A stretch of DNA of 64,000 nucleotides from Solidesulfovibrio aerotolerans. Its GTDB lineage: Bacteria; Desulfobacterota; Desulfovibrionia; Desulfovibrionales; Desulfovibrionaceae. Below are positions 34,019 through 41,603 of the stretch, piece after piece (position 1 is the first letter of the stretch; each line of letters starts with the position of its first letter). The DNA lies in NCBI RefSeq assembly GCF_009856865.1, contig NZ_WVUD01000016.1:22276-86275 (forward strand), written 5' to 3'. The notes beneath the pieces were generated by a model. It was not told the DNA's origin. It saw only the letters and a program-made list of their open reading frames with translations, and searched no databases. The translations under genes were made by a program, and so were the position numbers.

Positions 34019-35191
34019 CTAGGACCGGCCCCGTAAAAATTTGAGTCCGAACAGGCTCTTTTTCGGTTTTGCCTCTGTCGCGGGGGCCAGAACAGCGGCC
34101 AATTCGCCAATGGAGCGGGTCACCGCCGCCCGGGGAGCGGTCTCCAGCAGGGTCTTGCCCTGGTTTATGGCCGAAAGCGTGGTCTGGTAGTCGTTGGGGA
34201 TGCGCCAGAAGACCGGCAGCCCCAGCGCCTTTTCCATATCCTCGACCACCAGATCGCTTTCTTCCAGGTGGCGGTTGACCACTATCTTCAGTTTTTCCTC
34301 AAGCCCGGCCTCGGCGTGGCGGATATTGTCCAGAAACCGGCGCACGTTGGCCAGGCACGGCAGATTCTGAACACCAATGAGCACAATGGCGTCGGACATC
34401 TCCATGACCTTCAGCGTGATCTCGTCGAGGTACATGCCCAGATCGATGACCACGGTATCAAAGACCTGGCGCATGAGATCGAGCAGCTTGGCGATATTCT
34501 CCGGTGTGGCCATCTGCAGGTCGTCCAGGCGGCTGGGCGGGGCCAGCAGATAAATGCCCGAAGGATGGCGCGACATGACGCTCATGAGATAGGTGGCGTC
34601 TAAGCGGCTGATGTTTCCGAGCACCTCGCCCCAGTGGTATTTGGGGGAGAGGTCGAGAAAGAGCTGGGCCTCGCCAAAGGGCAAATTCATGTCCATGAGG
34701 GCGACGGTGGCCCCGGGCTTGTGGGTCTGGCAGGCGGCGGCCAGATTGACGGCCAGGGAGGTGGTGCCCACCCCGCCTTTGGCCCCGAAAATATTGATAA
34801 TGCGGCCCTGTTTGCTGTGCCTTGGGCCAAGCCTGGTTTCCCGGCGCTCTTTAAAGCGCCACAAGGCCATGCGCACTTCTTCATGGTTTATGGGCTGGGG
34901 GAAAAATTCGCGCACGCCCTGGCGCATGAGACGCATAAGCACCTCGGCGTCGTAGACCGCAGCGGTTAAAAAGACCTCACGCTCCCCGCGCCGGGCCACC
35001 ATCTCGGCCACAGCCTCCAGTTCCGCCTCGCCGCCCCCGGCCACCATCTCGCGCACCAGCAGATCGGCGTATTCCTCCCCGGCCCCAAGCACCTCGAAAT
35101 CGCCGTCTTCGGACAAACATTCCTCGAACACCCCCCGGGCGGTCGAGGCATCCATATCCAGGATCACGGTGAGCTTTTCTTGCATGGTCAT
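34019..35191 (-). CDS. cpaE: CpaE/TadZ, ParA-like pilus localisation ATPase
   Basis: 390 residues. An N-terminal atypical receiver-like domain (about 1-120) lacks a clear DD...D...K receiver set. The ParA/MinD-type ATPase has a deviant Walker A 'GAKGGVGTTSLAVNLA' (about 140-155), 'VALMDMNLPFG', and 'VVIDLGMYLDEITL'. TadZ proteins place the pilus machine, often at a pole. ATG 35191 is preceded by AAGGGG; ATG 35185 is also possible. The ORF can be extended upstream but would overlap the lipoprotein gene. Confidence 0.92.
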   Translation of the reverse strand: MTMQEKLTVILDMDASTARGVFEECLSEDGDFEVLGAGEEYADLLVREMVAGGGEAELEAVAEMVARRGEREVFLTAAVYDAEVLMRLMRQGVREFFPQPINHEEVRMALWRFKERRETRLGPRHSKQGRIINIFGAKGGVGTTSLAVNLAAACQTHKPGATVALMDMNLPFGEAQLFLDLSPKYHWGEVLGNISRLDATYLMSVMSRHPSGIYLLAPPSRLDDLQMATPENIAKLLDLMRQVFDTVVIDLGMYLDEITLKVMEMSDAIVLIGVQNLPCLANVRRFLDNIRHAEAGLEEKLKIVVNRHLEESDLVVEDMEKALGLPVFWRIPNDYQTTLSAINQGKTLLETAPRAAVTRSIGELAAVLAPATEAKPKKSLFGLKFLRGRS

Positions 35192-35213
35192 GCCCCTTTC
35201 CCGGCCAGCCGTC

Positions 35214-35498
35214 TCATCGCTGCTGCATAAAGGCTTCAAAGCCCCCGGATGCCTTTTTCTCTTCGGGCGCGGCCTTTTCCAAACGCTCGTAGGCCGACTG
35301 CGCCCGGGTGCCGTCCATGGAGGCAATCGGGATATCGTTGCCGGCGCCCGGATCGAGCTTCTGGTTTTCAAAAACCGTATGGTAGGCCTTGCCGTAATCC
35401 CAGTTCATCTCTTTGTCGGTGGTCTGGCAGCCGGCCAGGGAACCGACCAGGGCCGCGGCCAGGGCGGCCACGAGGGCCGTTTTGCGGATACGTGGCAT
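35214..35498 (-). CDS. Small lipoprotein between secretin and CpaE genes
   Basis: 94 residues. The lipobox 'VGSLAGC' puts the lipidated Cys near residue 24. The mature part ('TTDKEMNWDYGKAYHTVFENQKLDP', then 'AYERLEKAAPEEKKASGGFEAFMQQR') is mostly polar and helical. GGGAGGAGG lies upstream of ATG 35498. Tad loci often carry a small outer-membrane lipoprotein next to the secretin, and a pilotin-like role is plausible but not shown by motif. Confidence 0.8.
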   Translation of the reverse strand: MPRIRKTALVAALAAALVGSLAGCQTTDKEMNWDYGKAYHTVFENQKLDPGAGNDIPIASMDGTRAQSAYERLEKAAPEEKKASGGFEAFMQQR

Positions 35499-35543
35499 GA
35501 TGCGCCTCCTCCCGCCGTGGCGGGTCATTGTTGGCCGCCTGGT

Positions 35544-37151
35544 TTAATAGCCCCGGGGCTCAGGCAAACGCGTGGCGGCCAGGGGCACGGCATGGCCGAA
35601 ATCGCCGTCCATTTCCGCTCCGGTGCGGGTCATGCCGGCCAGGGGAGCGCCGGCCGGCGTCTGGGACGGGCGTTTGATGCCCAGGAAAAACTCCAGATCG
35701 TCCGGCTCGTGGGCCGTATCCGTGGGCAGGCTTATGGCCTTTTTATCCAGCGGTTTGACCAGATGGGCGGTGACGATAATGACCAGTTCCGACTGGTCTT
35801 TTTGATAGCTTGAACTTTTAAAGAGGTTGCCCAGCACCGGGATGTCGCCCAACATCGGATACTTGTCCATGGAACTGCGGCCTTCTTCCTTGAGCAGTCC
35901 GGCCACAGCAAAACTCTGGCCGTTTTTGAGCTCCACCGTGGTGGAGGTGCGCCGGGTATTGATGGCCGGGATGGTGAACCCCTGGAGCTGGATGGCCTTG
36001 GTGTAATCGAGGTCCGAAACTTCGGGGTTGACCTGCAGACTGATATGGTCGCCGGAGACGACGGTGGGGGTGAATTTAAGCCCCACGCCGAACTCCTTCC
36101 ATTCGATGCTGGTGGTGCCAAGGCCCGAAGGCACCGGCACCGGAATTTCGCCGCCGGCCAGAAACTTGGCCGTCTGCCCGTTTAAGCACACCAGATTGGG
36201 CTCGGCCAGGATTTTCACCAACCCGTTTTGCTTGAGCATGTCGATGACCGCCGTCATGGAGGTGTTGCCGGCCCCGCCCCAGTTGGTGTTAAACCGCATG
36301 GCCGCCGTGCCCTGGTTCATGGACATGCTGGCCTTGTTGCTGGCAACGTTAAACTCGCGATACCGCGTCTGGACCGGAGCCGAGGCTGGGATCGAACTGG
36401 TCGTATTACCGTTTTCGTCCAGCCAATCGATGCCCGGCACGCTGGCGTAACTGTAGACGTTCTGGGCGGTATCGACATTAAAGGCGCTGGCAGCGATGGA
36501 GGTCAGACCGCCAAGGAGGGTATAGCCGAAGTTGCCGTCGCCCACGGCGCTTAAATTGATGCCCATGCGGTTGACCACGCTTTTCGACATCTCGGCCACG
36601 CGCACTTCCAGCATGATCTGCTGCACGCCGCCCACGGACAGGAGATTCAAAACCTTTTTGGGCGCATAGATTTCGGCTATGGTCAGGGCTTTTTTCAGGC
36701 TTTCGGCATCGCGCACGGTGCCGGACAGGGCAATGGAATCCTGGCTGGCCATGACCTCGATGCCGGTTTCGCCGGGCAAGGTGTCGTGGAGCATCTTTTT
36801 AAGCCGCGACACGTCCGGGGCCACATCAAGATCGTAGACCGTGCGGATCTTGTCGCCCTTGTCCCACACCGTCAGGTTGGTCAGCCCCGGAGCCCGGCCG
36901 GTGACATAGACCTGGCGCGGCGAAAGAAGCACGAAGTCGGCCACGTCCGGCTGGGCCACCGACACCCGGGCGATGTCGGTATCGCTTTGCAGGATGACGG
37001 ATTTGCCGATGGTCAGGGCGAGTCTCGGGGCGGAGCGCACAGCCACCGGCGACACGCCGCCCGGAGCAGCAAAAGAGCCCGTTGCCAAGGACAGGGTCAG
37101 CAGCCAGACCAGCACCTGCGCCCCCAGATAGCGTATCTTACGGCTTGGCAT
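35544..37151 (-). CDS. cpaC: CpaC/RcpA, Tad pilus secretin
   Basis: 535 residues. A signal peptide (about 1-29) leads to the pilus-secretin N-terminal domain ('GKSVILQSDTDIARVSVAQPDVADFVLLSPRQVYVTG'), a BON-like segment ('SQDSIALSGTVRDAESLKKAL'), and the C-terminal secretin domain with 'VGLKFTPTVVSG', 'NTRRTSTTVELKNGQSFAVAGLL' and 'MLGDIPVLGNLFKSSSY'. It forms the outer-membrane channel. Its start lies 14 bases inside cpaB, so translation is likely coupled. Confidence 0.95.
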   Translation of the reverse strand: MPSRKIRYLGAQVLVWLLTLSLATGSFAAPGGVSPVAVRSAPRLALTIGKSVILQSDTDIARVSVAQPDVADFVLLSPRQVYVTGRAPGLTNLTVWDKGDKIRTVYDLDVAPDVSRLKKMLHDTLPGETGIEVMASQDSIALSGTVRDAESLKKALTIAEIYAPKKVLNLLSVGGVQQIMLEVRVAEMSKSVVNRMGINLSAVGDGNFGYTLLGGLTSIAASAFNVDTAQNVYSYASVPGIDWLDENGNTTSSIPASAPVQTRYREFNVASNKASMSMNQGTAAMRFNTNWGGAGNTSMTAVIDMLKQNGLVKILAEPNLVCLNGQTAKFLAGGEIPVPVPSGLGTTSIEWKEFGVGLKFTPTVVSGDHISLQVNPEVSDLDYTKAIQLQGFTIPAINTRRTSTTVELKNGQSFAVAGLLKEEGRSSMDKYPMLGDIPVLGNLFKSSSYQKDQSELVIIVTAHLVKPLDKKAISLPTDTAHEPDDLEFFLGIKRPSQTPAGAPLAGMTRTGAEMDGDFGHAVPLAATRLPEPRGY

Positions 37152-38037
37152 GGTCGTTCTCCTCCTTGATCGGCGTCGTATTCAGGGAATCAAGGCGGAC
37201 GCGCTCGCGTTCCGTGCCCCGGATGGTTTCGATGCTGTAGTTCGCTTCCTCGGCCAGCGACGGCTCCGGCTCCACCGGCGGGCCGGCCGGAGCAACGGCA
37301 AAGGCTTCCAGGCTTTTGGCCACATCCGCGCCGGAAGTGACCACCACATCGGCGTCGCCGGGTTTGCGCAGGGCCAGATGCAGGCTGCCCAGATCCGACG
37401 CCAGGGCCAGCCGCTCGGCTTCCTCGGGCGTAACCATCAGGGTGTAGAAATCGGTATTGGCCAGTTCCTCGCGGCCGTCCTTGCCGATCTTGGTCTCGCG
37501 CTCGGTGCCCGTGGCCAGGACCGGGACGTTTTCAAGGATGACCTTGTTGATCTTGTCGTCGTTCTTGCCGGGCTGGGTGTAGGTGGACAACACATCCACC
37601 CGGCTGCCCGGAGTCAGCAAGCCCCCGGCCCCCATGATCTTGGTGCCCTTGATGGTAAAGGCCCGCTTGCCGGCTTCCACCGAGGCGTCCAGGCCGCCGC
37701 TGACCGTGCCCTTGGGCATGAGCTTGTCCGGCGTGATGGGATCGTCGGCCGAGATGTCGCGGGCGGCTATGCGCCCATACACCTCGACCCCGTCGCGCAA
37801 GACGCCCTGGGGCACGGCGTCGGCTTCAAAGGATTTGCCCTGCACCATGCTGGAATCCAGCCGCGCGCCCTTGGGGATGGCCCGGCTGGCCACCAGCACC
37901 TCGGTCCTGGCCACGGTCGCCTTGGTCGGCTCGTTTTGCGGGGCGCGCGCCGATCCCAGCCACCGAATGGTCAACACCCCGGCCACCAGGGCCAGGATCA
38001 CGGCCAGAATCATGTGAGGAATCGCTTTGGATTTCAT
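37138..38037 (-). CDS. cpaB: CpaB/RcpC, Tad pilus assembly protein with SAF domain
   Basis: 299 residues. An N-terminal membrane helix (about 8-26) is followed by a SAF domain ('VLVASRAIPKGARLDSSMV') and the RcpC domain with 'RAFTIKGTKIMGAGGLLTPGSRVDVL' and 'YTLMVTPEEAERLALASDLGSLHLALR'. It acts in the periplasm with the secretin. GGAGG precedes ATG 38037. It is the first gene of the minus arm; flp is usually found upstream, but none is seen here. Confidence 0.94.
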   Translation of the reverse strand: MKSKAIPHMILAVILALVAGVLTIRWLGSARAPQNEPTKATVARTEVLVASRAIPKGARLDSSMVQGKSFEADAVPQGVLRDGVEVYGRIAARDISADDPITPDKLMPKGTVSGGLDASVEAGKRAFTIKGTKIMGAGGLLTPGSRVDVLSTYTQPGKNDDKINKVILENVPVLATGTERETKIGKDGREELANTDFYTLMVTPEEAERLALASDLGSLHLALRKPGDADVVVTSGADVAKSLEAFAVAPAGPPVEPEPSLAEEANYSIETIRGTERERVRLDSLNTTPIKEENDHAKP

Positions 38038-38299
38038 GCGGGCCTCCGCCTGCCGCTTGCAGACTTGCCGCCGTGACCTCCCGGGGCAGGGAGTCGCGGC
38101 AGCAGCGTATAACTTTGTTAAACGGCACGAGTCGCCAGCCGAAATCGAACCGTCTTTTCAAACACCCGCCCTCCCGCGTGGCCGGCGGTCCCGGGGCTAA
38201 CCACCCGCCACGCCTCGGTTTGCAAAGGCTGGCGGCTTGGAATTCTGTCCCGGGCAAAGAGTTGTTTGCAATTAGTCTGCCAAAAAATGATGCAGCATG

Positions 38300-38420
38300 A
38301 CGAAGAGAGAAGGCAGAAGGCAGAAGGCAGAAGAGGCCTCCGGCGGCCGGGGGCCTGAGGCCCCCGGACCCCCCAACGGGAAAAGTTCTGCAAGGGGTTT
38401 TTGACGTTGGCGGGGACATT
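38300..38420. repeat. Dispersed palindromic repeat copy A5
   Basis: Three AGAAGGC units (38309-38331) lead into the box GCCTCCGGCGGCC (38337). A palindrome at 38347-38367 (CC, five G, CC / TGA / GG, five C, GG) follows, then CCCCCC and the tail CGGGAAAAGTTCTGCAAGGG. It lies between cpaB and the transposase remnant in a 600-base stretch (38038-38638) that has no intact gene. Confidence 0.75.
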
Positions 38421-38454
38421 GGCCGGCGGCTGGGGGGATCGGGGCGGTCGGAGG

Positions 38455-38575
38455 AGGCGCGCATAGAAAGCCGTCCCGACTGTCCGTGGCGGCGTGGATC
38501 TTGTAGCCGTAATACGCTTGATTGCCTTTGCTGTGTGGCGCAGTCTGCAAAGCCCCCTCGTTGTCATACGCAAGA
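38455..38575 (-). pseudogene. Transposase remnant (IS5/IS1182-like fragment)
   Basis: About 38 residues on the minus strand read 'LAYDNEGALQ', then 'SKGNQAYYGYKIHAATDSRD', then 'GFL'. The Tyr-Gly-Tyr-Lys-x-His-x-x-x-Asp core is typical of DDE transposases of the IS5/IS1182 group, including the Asp of the catalytic region. Neither the rest of the transposase nor terminal inverted repeats can be recognised. It marks an old insertion upstream of the Tad minus arm. Confidence 0.65.
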
Positions 38576-38638
38576 TGGAGCAGCAGGCCCGCCCAGCAAG
38601 GGCCGGGAACTGACGAGGAGTGAGGGGTTCCCCTTGGA

Positions 38639-39661
38639 TTACCGGCCCAGGCGGATACCCTGCTGGGCCGGCACGAAATCGAGCAGGGCAAAATCCCGGC
38701 GCACCGTGGCCGGATCTTCGCCCCGCTGCGCGATGGCGCGCGCCGCGATGGTGCCGAGCGTCCCGTCGGCCCGCTTTAAATAGTCGATGCGGCGCGGATC
38801 GATGCCCATGATCCGGCAGCAGGTGGCGTCCACTGCCACGGGGTTGCGCCCCAGGACCAGGACCCCGGCGGCCACCGGATCGCCCATGATGGGGCCGTCG
38901 CCCTCCATGCCCACGATTCCGTCCACAATGGCGAACCCCGGGCGCACCGTGGCATTGATGTCTAAGATCGACTCCTCGATGCCGGCGAAGTGCAAGGCGT
39001 TTTTGGGCCAGCCGTAGACCACCCCGGGCATGACGCCAAACAGGTTTTTCATCGACAGCGTCACTCCGGCCCAGTGGTGGACCTTCATCTTGGCCACCGA
39101 CACCACCAGATCCACCCGGGCCAGCAGCTGCGGCAGCCACAGATCGCCCAGCTTGCTCACCCCGCCCCGATTGCCGACCAACGTAACCGGCCCGTTGTTG
39201 AGGTCGAAAAAGCGCAGCTTGTCCTGGGCCAAAACATCCTCAAGCCCGGACTCCTCCAGCACCAGATAGGCGTCCCGGCGATGGCCCGCCCCCTCACCCA
39301 CCACCACCGAAGCAGCGCCCAGGGCCAAAAAGGCCTCGGCCGCTGCCCGCAACACCAGCGGATGGGTGTTGATATGGCCGGCCCCGGCATGGGGTTCGAC
39401 CAGATTGGGCTTTAAAAGCACCCGCCTGCCGGCCAATTCCTGGGGTGTCACCCCCAGTTCGGCCAGCCCCCGGCGCAGGATGCCGGCCAGATCCGCCCCG
39501 TAGTCGGCCGCCTTGGCCACGAACACTTCGCTGCGCAGGGGTTCCCGAAAAAGCGGCGGCAAGGCCAGCCCGCCCGCCGCGACAATTCCGGCGGCGGCAG
39601 CCAACTTGACGGCCTGGCGGCGGGTGACGCCTCCGGCTTGGGCGCTGTGCTTAGCGGTCAT
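38639..39661 (-). CDS. DUF362-family protein with Tat signal
   Basis: 340 residues. The N-terminus has a twin-Arg motif 'TRRQAVKLAAAAGI' and hydrophobic stretch, so it is probably exported folded by Tat. The DUF362 core includes 'VLLKPNLVEP', 'VVVGEGAGHRRDAYLVLEESGL', 'VSVAKMKVHHWAGVTLSMKNLFGVMPG' and 'VDGIVGMEGDGPIMGDP'. Proteins with this domain have no assigned reaction; many carry ferredoxin domains, but this one does not. GGGAG precedes ATG 39661. The gene overlaps the end of the toroid protein gene by 11 bases, so the two are co-translated. Confidence 0.85.
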   Translation of the reverse strand: MTAKHSAQAGGVTRRQAVKLAAAAGIVAAGGLALPPLFREPLRSEVFVAKAADYGADLAGILRRGLAELGVTPQELAGRRVLLKPNLVEPHAGAGHINTHPLVLRAAAEAFLALGAASVVVGEGAGHRRDAYLVLEESGLEDVLAQDKLRFFDLNNGPVTLVGNRGGVSKLGDLWLPQLLARVDLVVSVAKMKVHHWAGVTLSMKNLFGVMPGVVYGWPKNALHFAGIEESILDINATVRPGFAIVDGIVGMEGDGPIMGDPVAAGVLVLGRNPVAVDATCCRIMGIDPRRIDYLKRADGTLGTIAARAIAQRGEDPATVRRDFALLDFVPAQQGIRLGR

Positions 39662-40553
39662 GATCTGCTCCCAAAAGTGCGGCAAAACGGCCGGCCGTGG
39701 CGGCAGCGGCGATGAGCTGGGCCAGTTGCGGGGTATCAAAGGGGCCGAAGCGATCCTGCCGGTTAAGGGCAACGCGGCAGTTGGCGCAGACCTCGGCCGT
39801 GGCCAGACCGAAGGCCCCCAGGCCAAAGGCCCGCCAGGCAGCGGCCAGGGGCGTGGCCACGGCGCACTCCGGGCCGGCCAGATAGGCCAGGCTCGCGGCC
39901 ACGGCCGCCGGGTCCGCCCGTCCACCCAGGGCGGCCAGGGCGTGGCCGGTGCATTCCGGGATGGGCAGGAGGATATTTCGGAAAACCCGGGTGTTGCCGT
40001 AATTCCAGCCGCCGTTTGGCAACTGGCGGTCGAGCAGCAGGCGGGCGGCCTCGTCCAGGGCGGCTTTGGGGGCCTCGGCCCGGCCGGCCAGGGCCAGCAT
40101 GGCCAGGGACGTCGGCTCGACCCAGGAGTGGGTGCCGTCGATCCAGGCCCAGCCGCGAAGGCTCGTGTCGTGGCCGACCACGGCCTTGTCCTGGCGCGCC
40201 CAGGCCGCCCCGGGATGGCTGGCCAGCCAGGCGGCCGCCTTGTGGGCCGGGCCGGCAAAGGCCGGATCAGGCAGCCAGGCGAGCAAGGCCAGGGTGGTCG
40301 GCCAGGCCGCTTCGGGGCGCTGGGGCAAAATAGGCACCCGGCCATCGGCCAGCTGGGTCGCGACCAGGGCGGTTCGGGCGGCCGTCACCGCCGGGTGCGC
40401 CTGATCGGCGGCGAAAAGAGCTATGGCCGCCCAAGCTGTCGCGTCCGGGCGCGGCGCGAAACCGTCGGCAACGGCAAACTGTCCGTCCGGCAAGGCCCGC
40501 TTGACCAGGGCGTCGAGATGGGGCGAAAGCCCGTCAGGCAGATTCGGCGGCAT
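39651..40553 (-). CDS. Alpha/alpha-toroid protein (prenyltransferase/squalene-oxidase repeat-like)
   Basis: 300 residues with repeated helical units of the terpenoid cyclase/prenyltransferase toroid type, such as 'AAWPTTLALLAWL', 'WVEPTSLAMLALAGR' and 'LLLDRQLPNGGWNYGN' (a QW-like repeat). It is half the length of squalene-hopene cyclases, and I see no DXDD catalytic motif, so cyclase activity is doubtful. Several Cys occur ('PECTGHAL', 'AEVCANCRVAL'). AAGGAG precedes ATG 40553. No signal peptide is visible, while its coupled partner has a Tat signal. Function unknown. Confidence 0.75.
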   Translation of the reverse strand: MPPNLPDGLSPHLDALVKRALPDGQFAVADGFAPRPDATAWAAIALFAADQAHPAVTAARTALVATQLADGRVPILPQRPEAAWPTTLALLAWLPDPAFAGPAHKAAAWLASHPGAAWARQDKAVVGHDTSLRGWAWIDGTHSWVEPTSLAMLALAGRAEAPKAALDEAARLLLDRQLPNGGWNYGNTRVFRNILLPIPECTGHALAALGGRADPAAVAASLAYLAGPECAVATPLAAAWRAFGLGAFGLATAEVCANCRVALNRQDRFGPFDTPQLAQLIAAAATAGRFAALLGADHDR

Positions 40554-40723
40554 GGGCGCGCTCCTTTGCTTGCAACAAAATGGGCATCAGCGGCCTGAAA
40601 GCAAGCCCCACCGGCGGCTGGGCCGGAAAACCATGCCGCAACAGGCCGGGAGTGTCGATCCCGGCCTGCCCTGGGTTGCGCCTCTCCGAGTCGGCGGCCC
40701 CAAAAAATGCGCTCCGGGACGAT

Positions 40724-40752
40724 TTGAAATCTGCCCCGGCCCATGGTAGAAA
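40724..40752 (+). promoter_or_regulatory. Sigma-70-like promoter for the REC-HPt gene
   Basis: TTGAAA (40724-40729), 17 bases, then TAGAAA (40747-40752). It lies 67 bases before the ATG at 40820 in the divergent gap with the toroid gene. Confidence 0.4.
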
Positions 40753-40819
40753 TGAGACACTGTTATGGAAAGCCCTGGTCAGGCGCTTCCCCGCGCCGGC
40801 AAAAACAAAGGTATTATGT

Positions 40820-41596
40820 ATGGCTGCTTCGGGTCCGGTTCAGGTTTTGCCTTCCCTGACCGTCCTGGTCGTTGATGACAATGACGTCAACCAACTCTAT
40901 CTCCAGCATCTGCTGCGCAAAAACGGCCACACCCCCATCCCGGCCGTCGATGGGTCCCAGGCCTTGGCAGCGGTAGCCACTCATCCCGTGGACTGCATCC
41001 TCATGGACATCCAATTGCCCGACATGGACGGCATGGCTGTCACCAAGGCCATCCGGGAAGGGGCCGGCGGCGCGATCAATCCCCCGGCAGTGCCCATCCT
41101 GGCCCTGACCGCCTACGCCATGCCCAGCGACCGGCAACGCTGTCTGGCCGCCGGCATGGACGCCCATGTGGCCAAACCGGTTCGCGGCCCGGATCTTTTC
41201 GCGGCCATCGCCCAGGTTTTGGGCTGCCCCCGGTCCGACGCCGCTCCAGCGGCGGTGCTCGATCTGTCGGAATTTTCCCAGAAAGGCCGCCAGGAATTTG
41301 CCGCCGAACTGCTGGCCCTTTTTCTGGAACTGGCCGAGCCCAAGGGCCACGCCCTGGCCGAAGCCGTGGACCGGGGCGATCTGGCCGCCGCCAAGGGGCT
41401 GGCCCACGATCTGGCCGGCATGGCCGGACCGCTGCGGGCCGAAGAGCTGGGGCGGGCCATGCGCCTGCTTCAGGAAACCTGCCTGATGGGCGATCCTGCC
41501 CTGTGCCGGCAGCACGGCGAGCAGGCCGTCAAAGCGCTGGCCGCTGTGTTAACGGCTGTGCGCAGCCATCCCCTGCTGGCCGCCAGCACCTCCTGA
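40820..41596 (+). CDS. Receiver-HPt phosphorelay protein
   Basis: 258 residues, cytoplasmic. A receiver domain (about 12-132) has the acidic pair 'VVDDND', Asp63 ('CILMDIQLPDMDG') and Lys in 'VAKPV'. The C-terminal HPt domain (about 150-250) has His196 in 'GLAHDLAGMAGPL'. It can take phosphate from a hybrid kinase and pass it on, so it could serve the HPt-less hybrid kinases elsewhere in the window. The next gene, an NtrC-type activator, follows after only 7 bases. Confidence 0.92.
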   Translation: MAASGPVQVLPSLTVLVVDDNDVNQLYLQHLLRKNGHTPIPAVDGSQALAAVATHPVDCILMDIQLPDMDGMAVTKAIREGAGGAINPPAVPILALTAYAMPSDRQRCLAAGMDAHVAKPVRGPDLFAAIAQVLGCPRSDAAPAAVLDLSEFSQKGRQEFAAELLALFLELAEPKGHALAEAVDRGDLAAAKGLAHDLAGMAGPLRAEELGRAMRLLQETCLMGDPALCRQHGEQAVKALAAVLTAVRSHPLLAASTS

Positions 41597-41603
41597 GCGC
41601 CCC

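Noticed and set aside
32183..34036. Open frame of 617 codons on the plus strand opposite tadB and cpaF
   Set aside because: Shadow of conserved Tad genes on the other strand. No domain, signal or ribosome binding site.
38309..38331. AGAAGGC triplet considered as binding sites
   Set aside because: It belongs to the polypurine lead of a dispersed repeat copy, and similar runs flank other copies.
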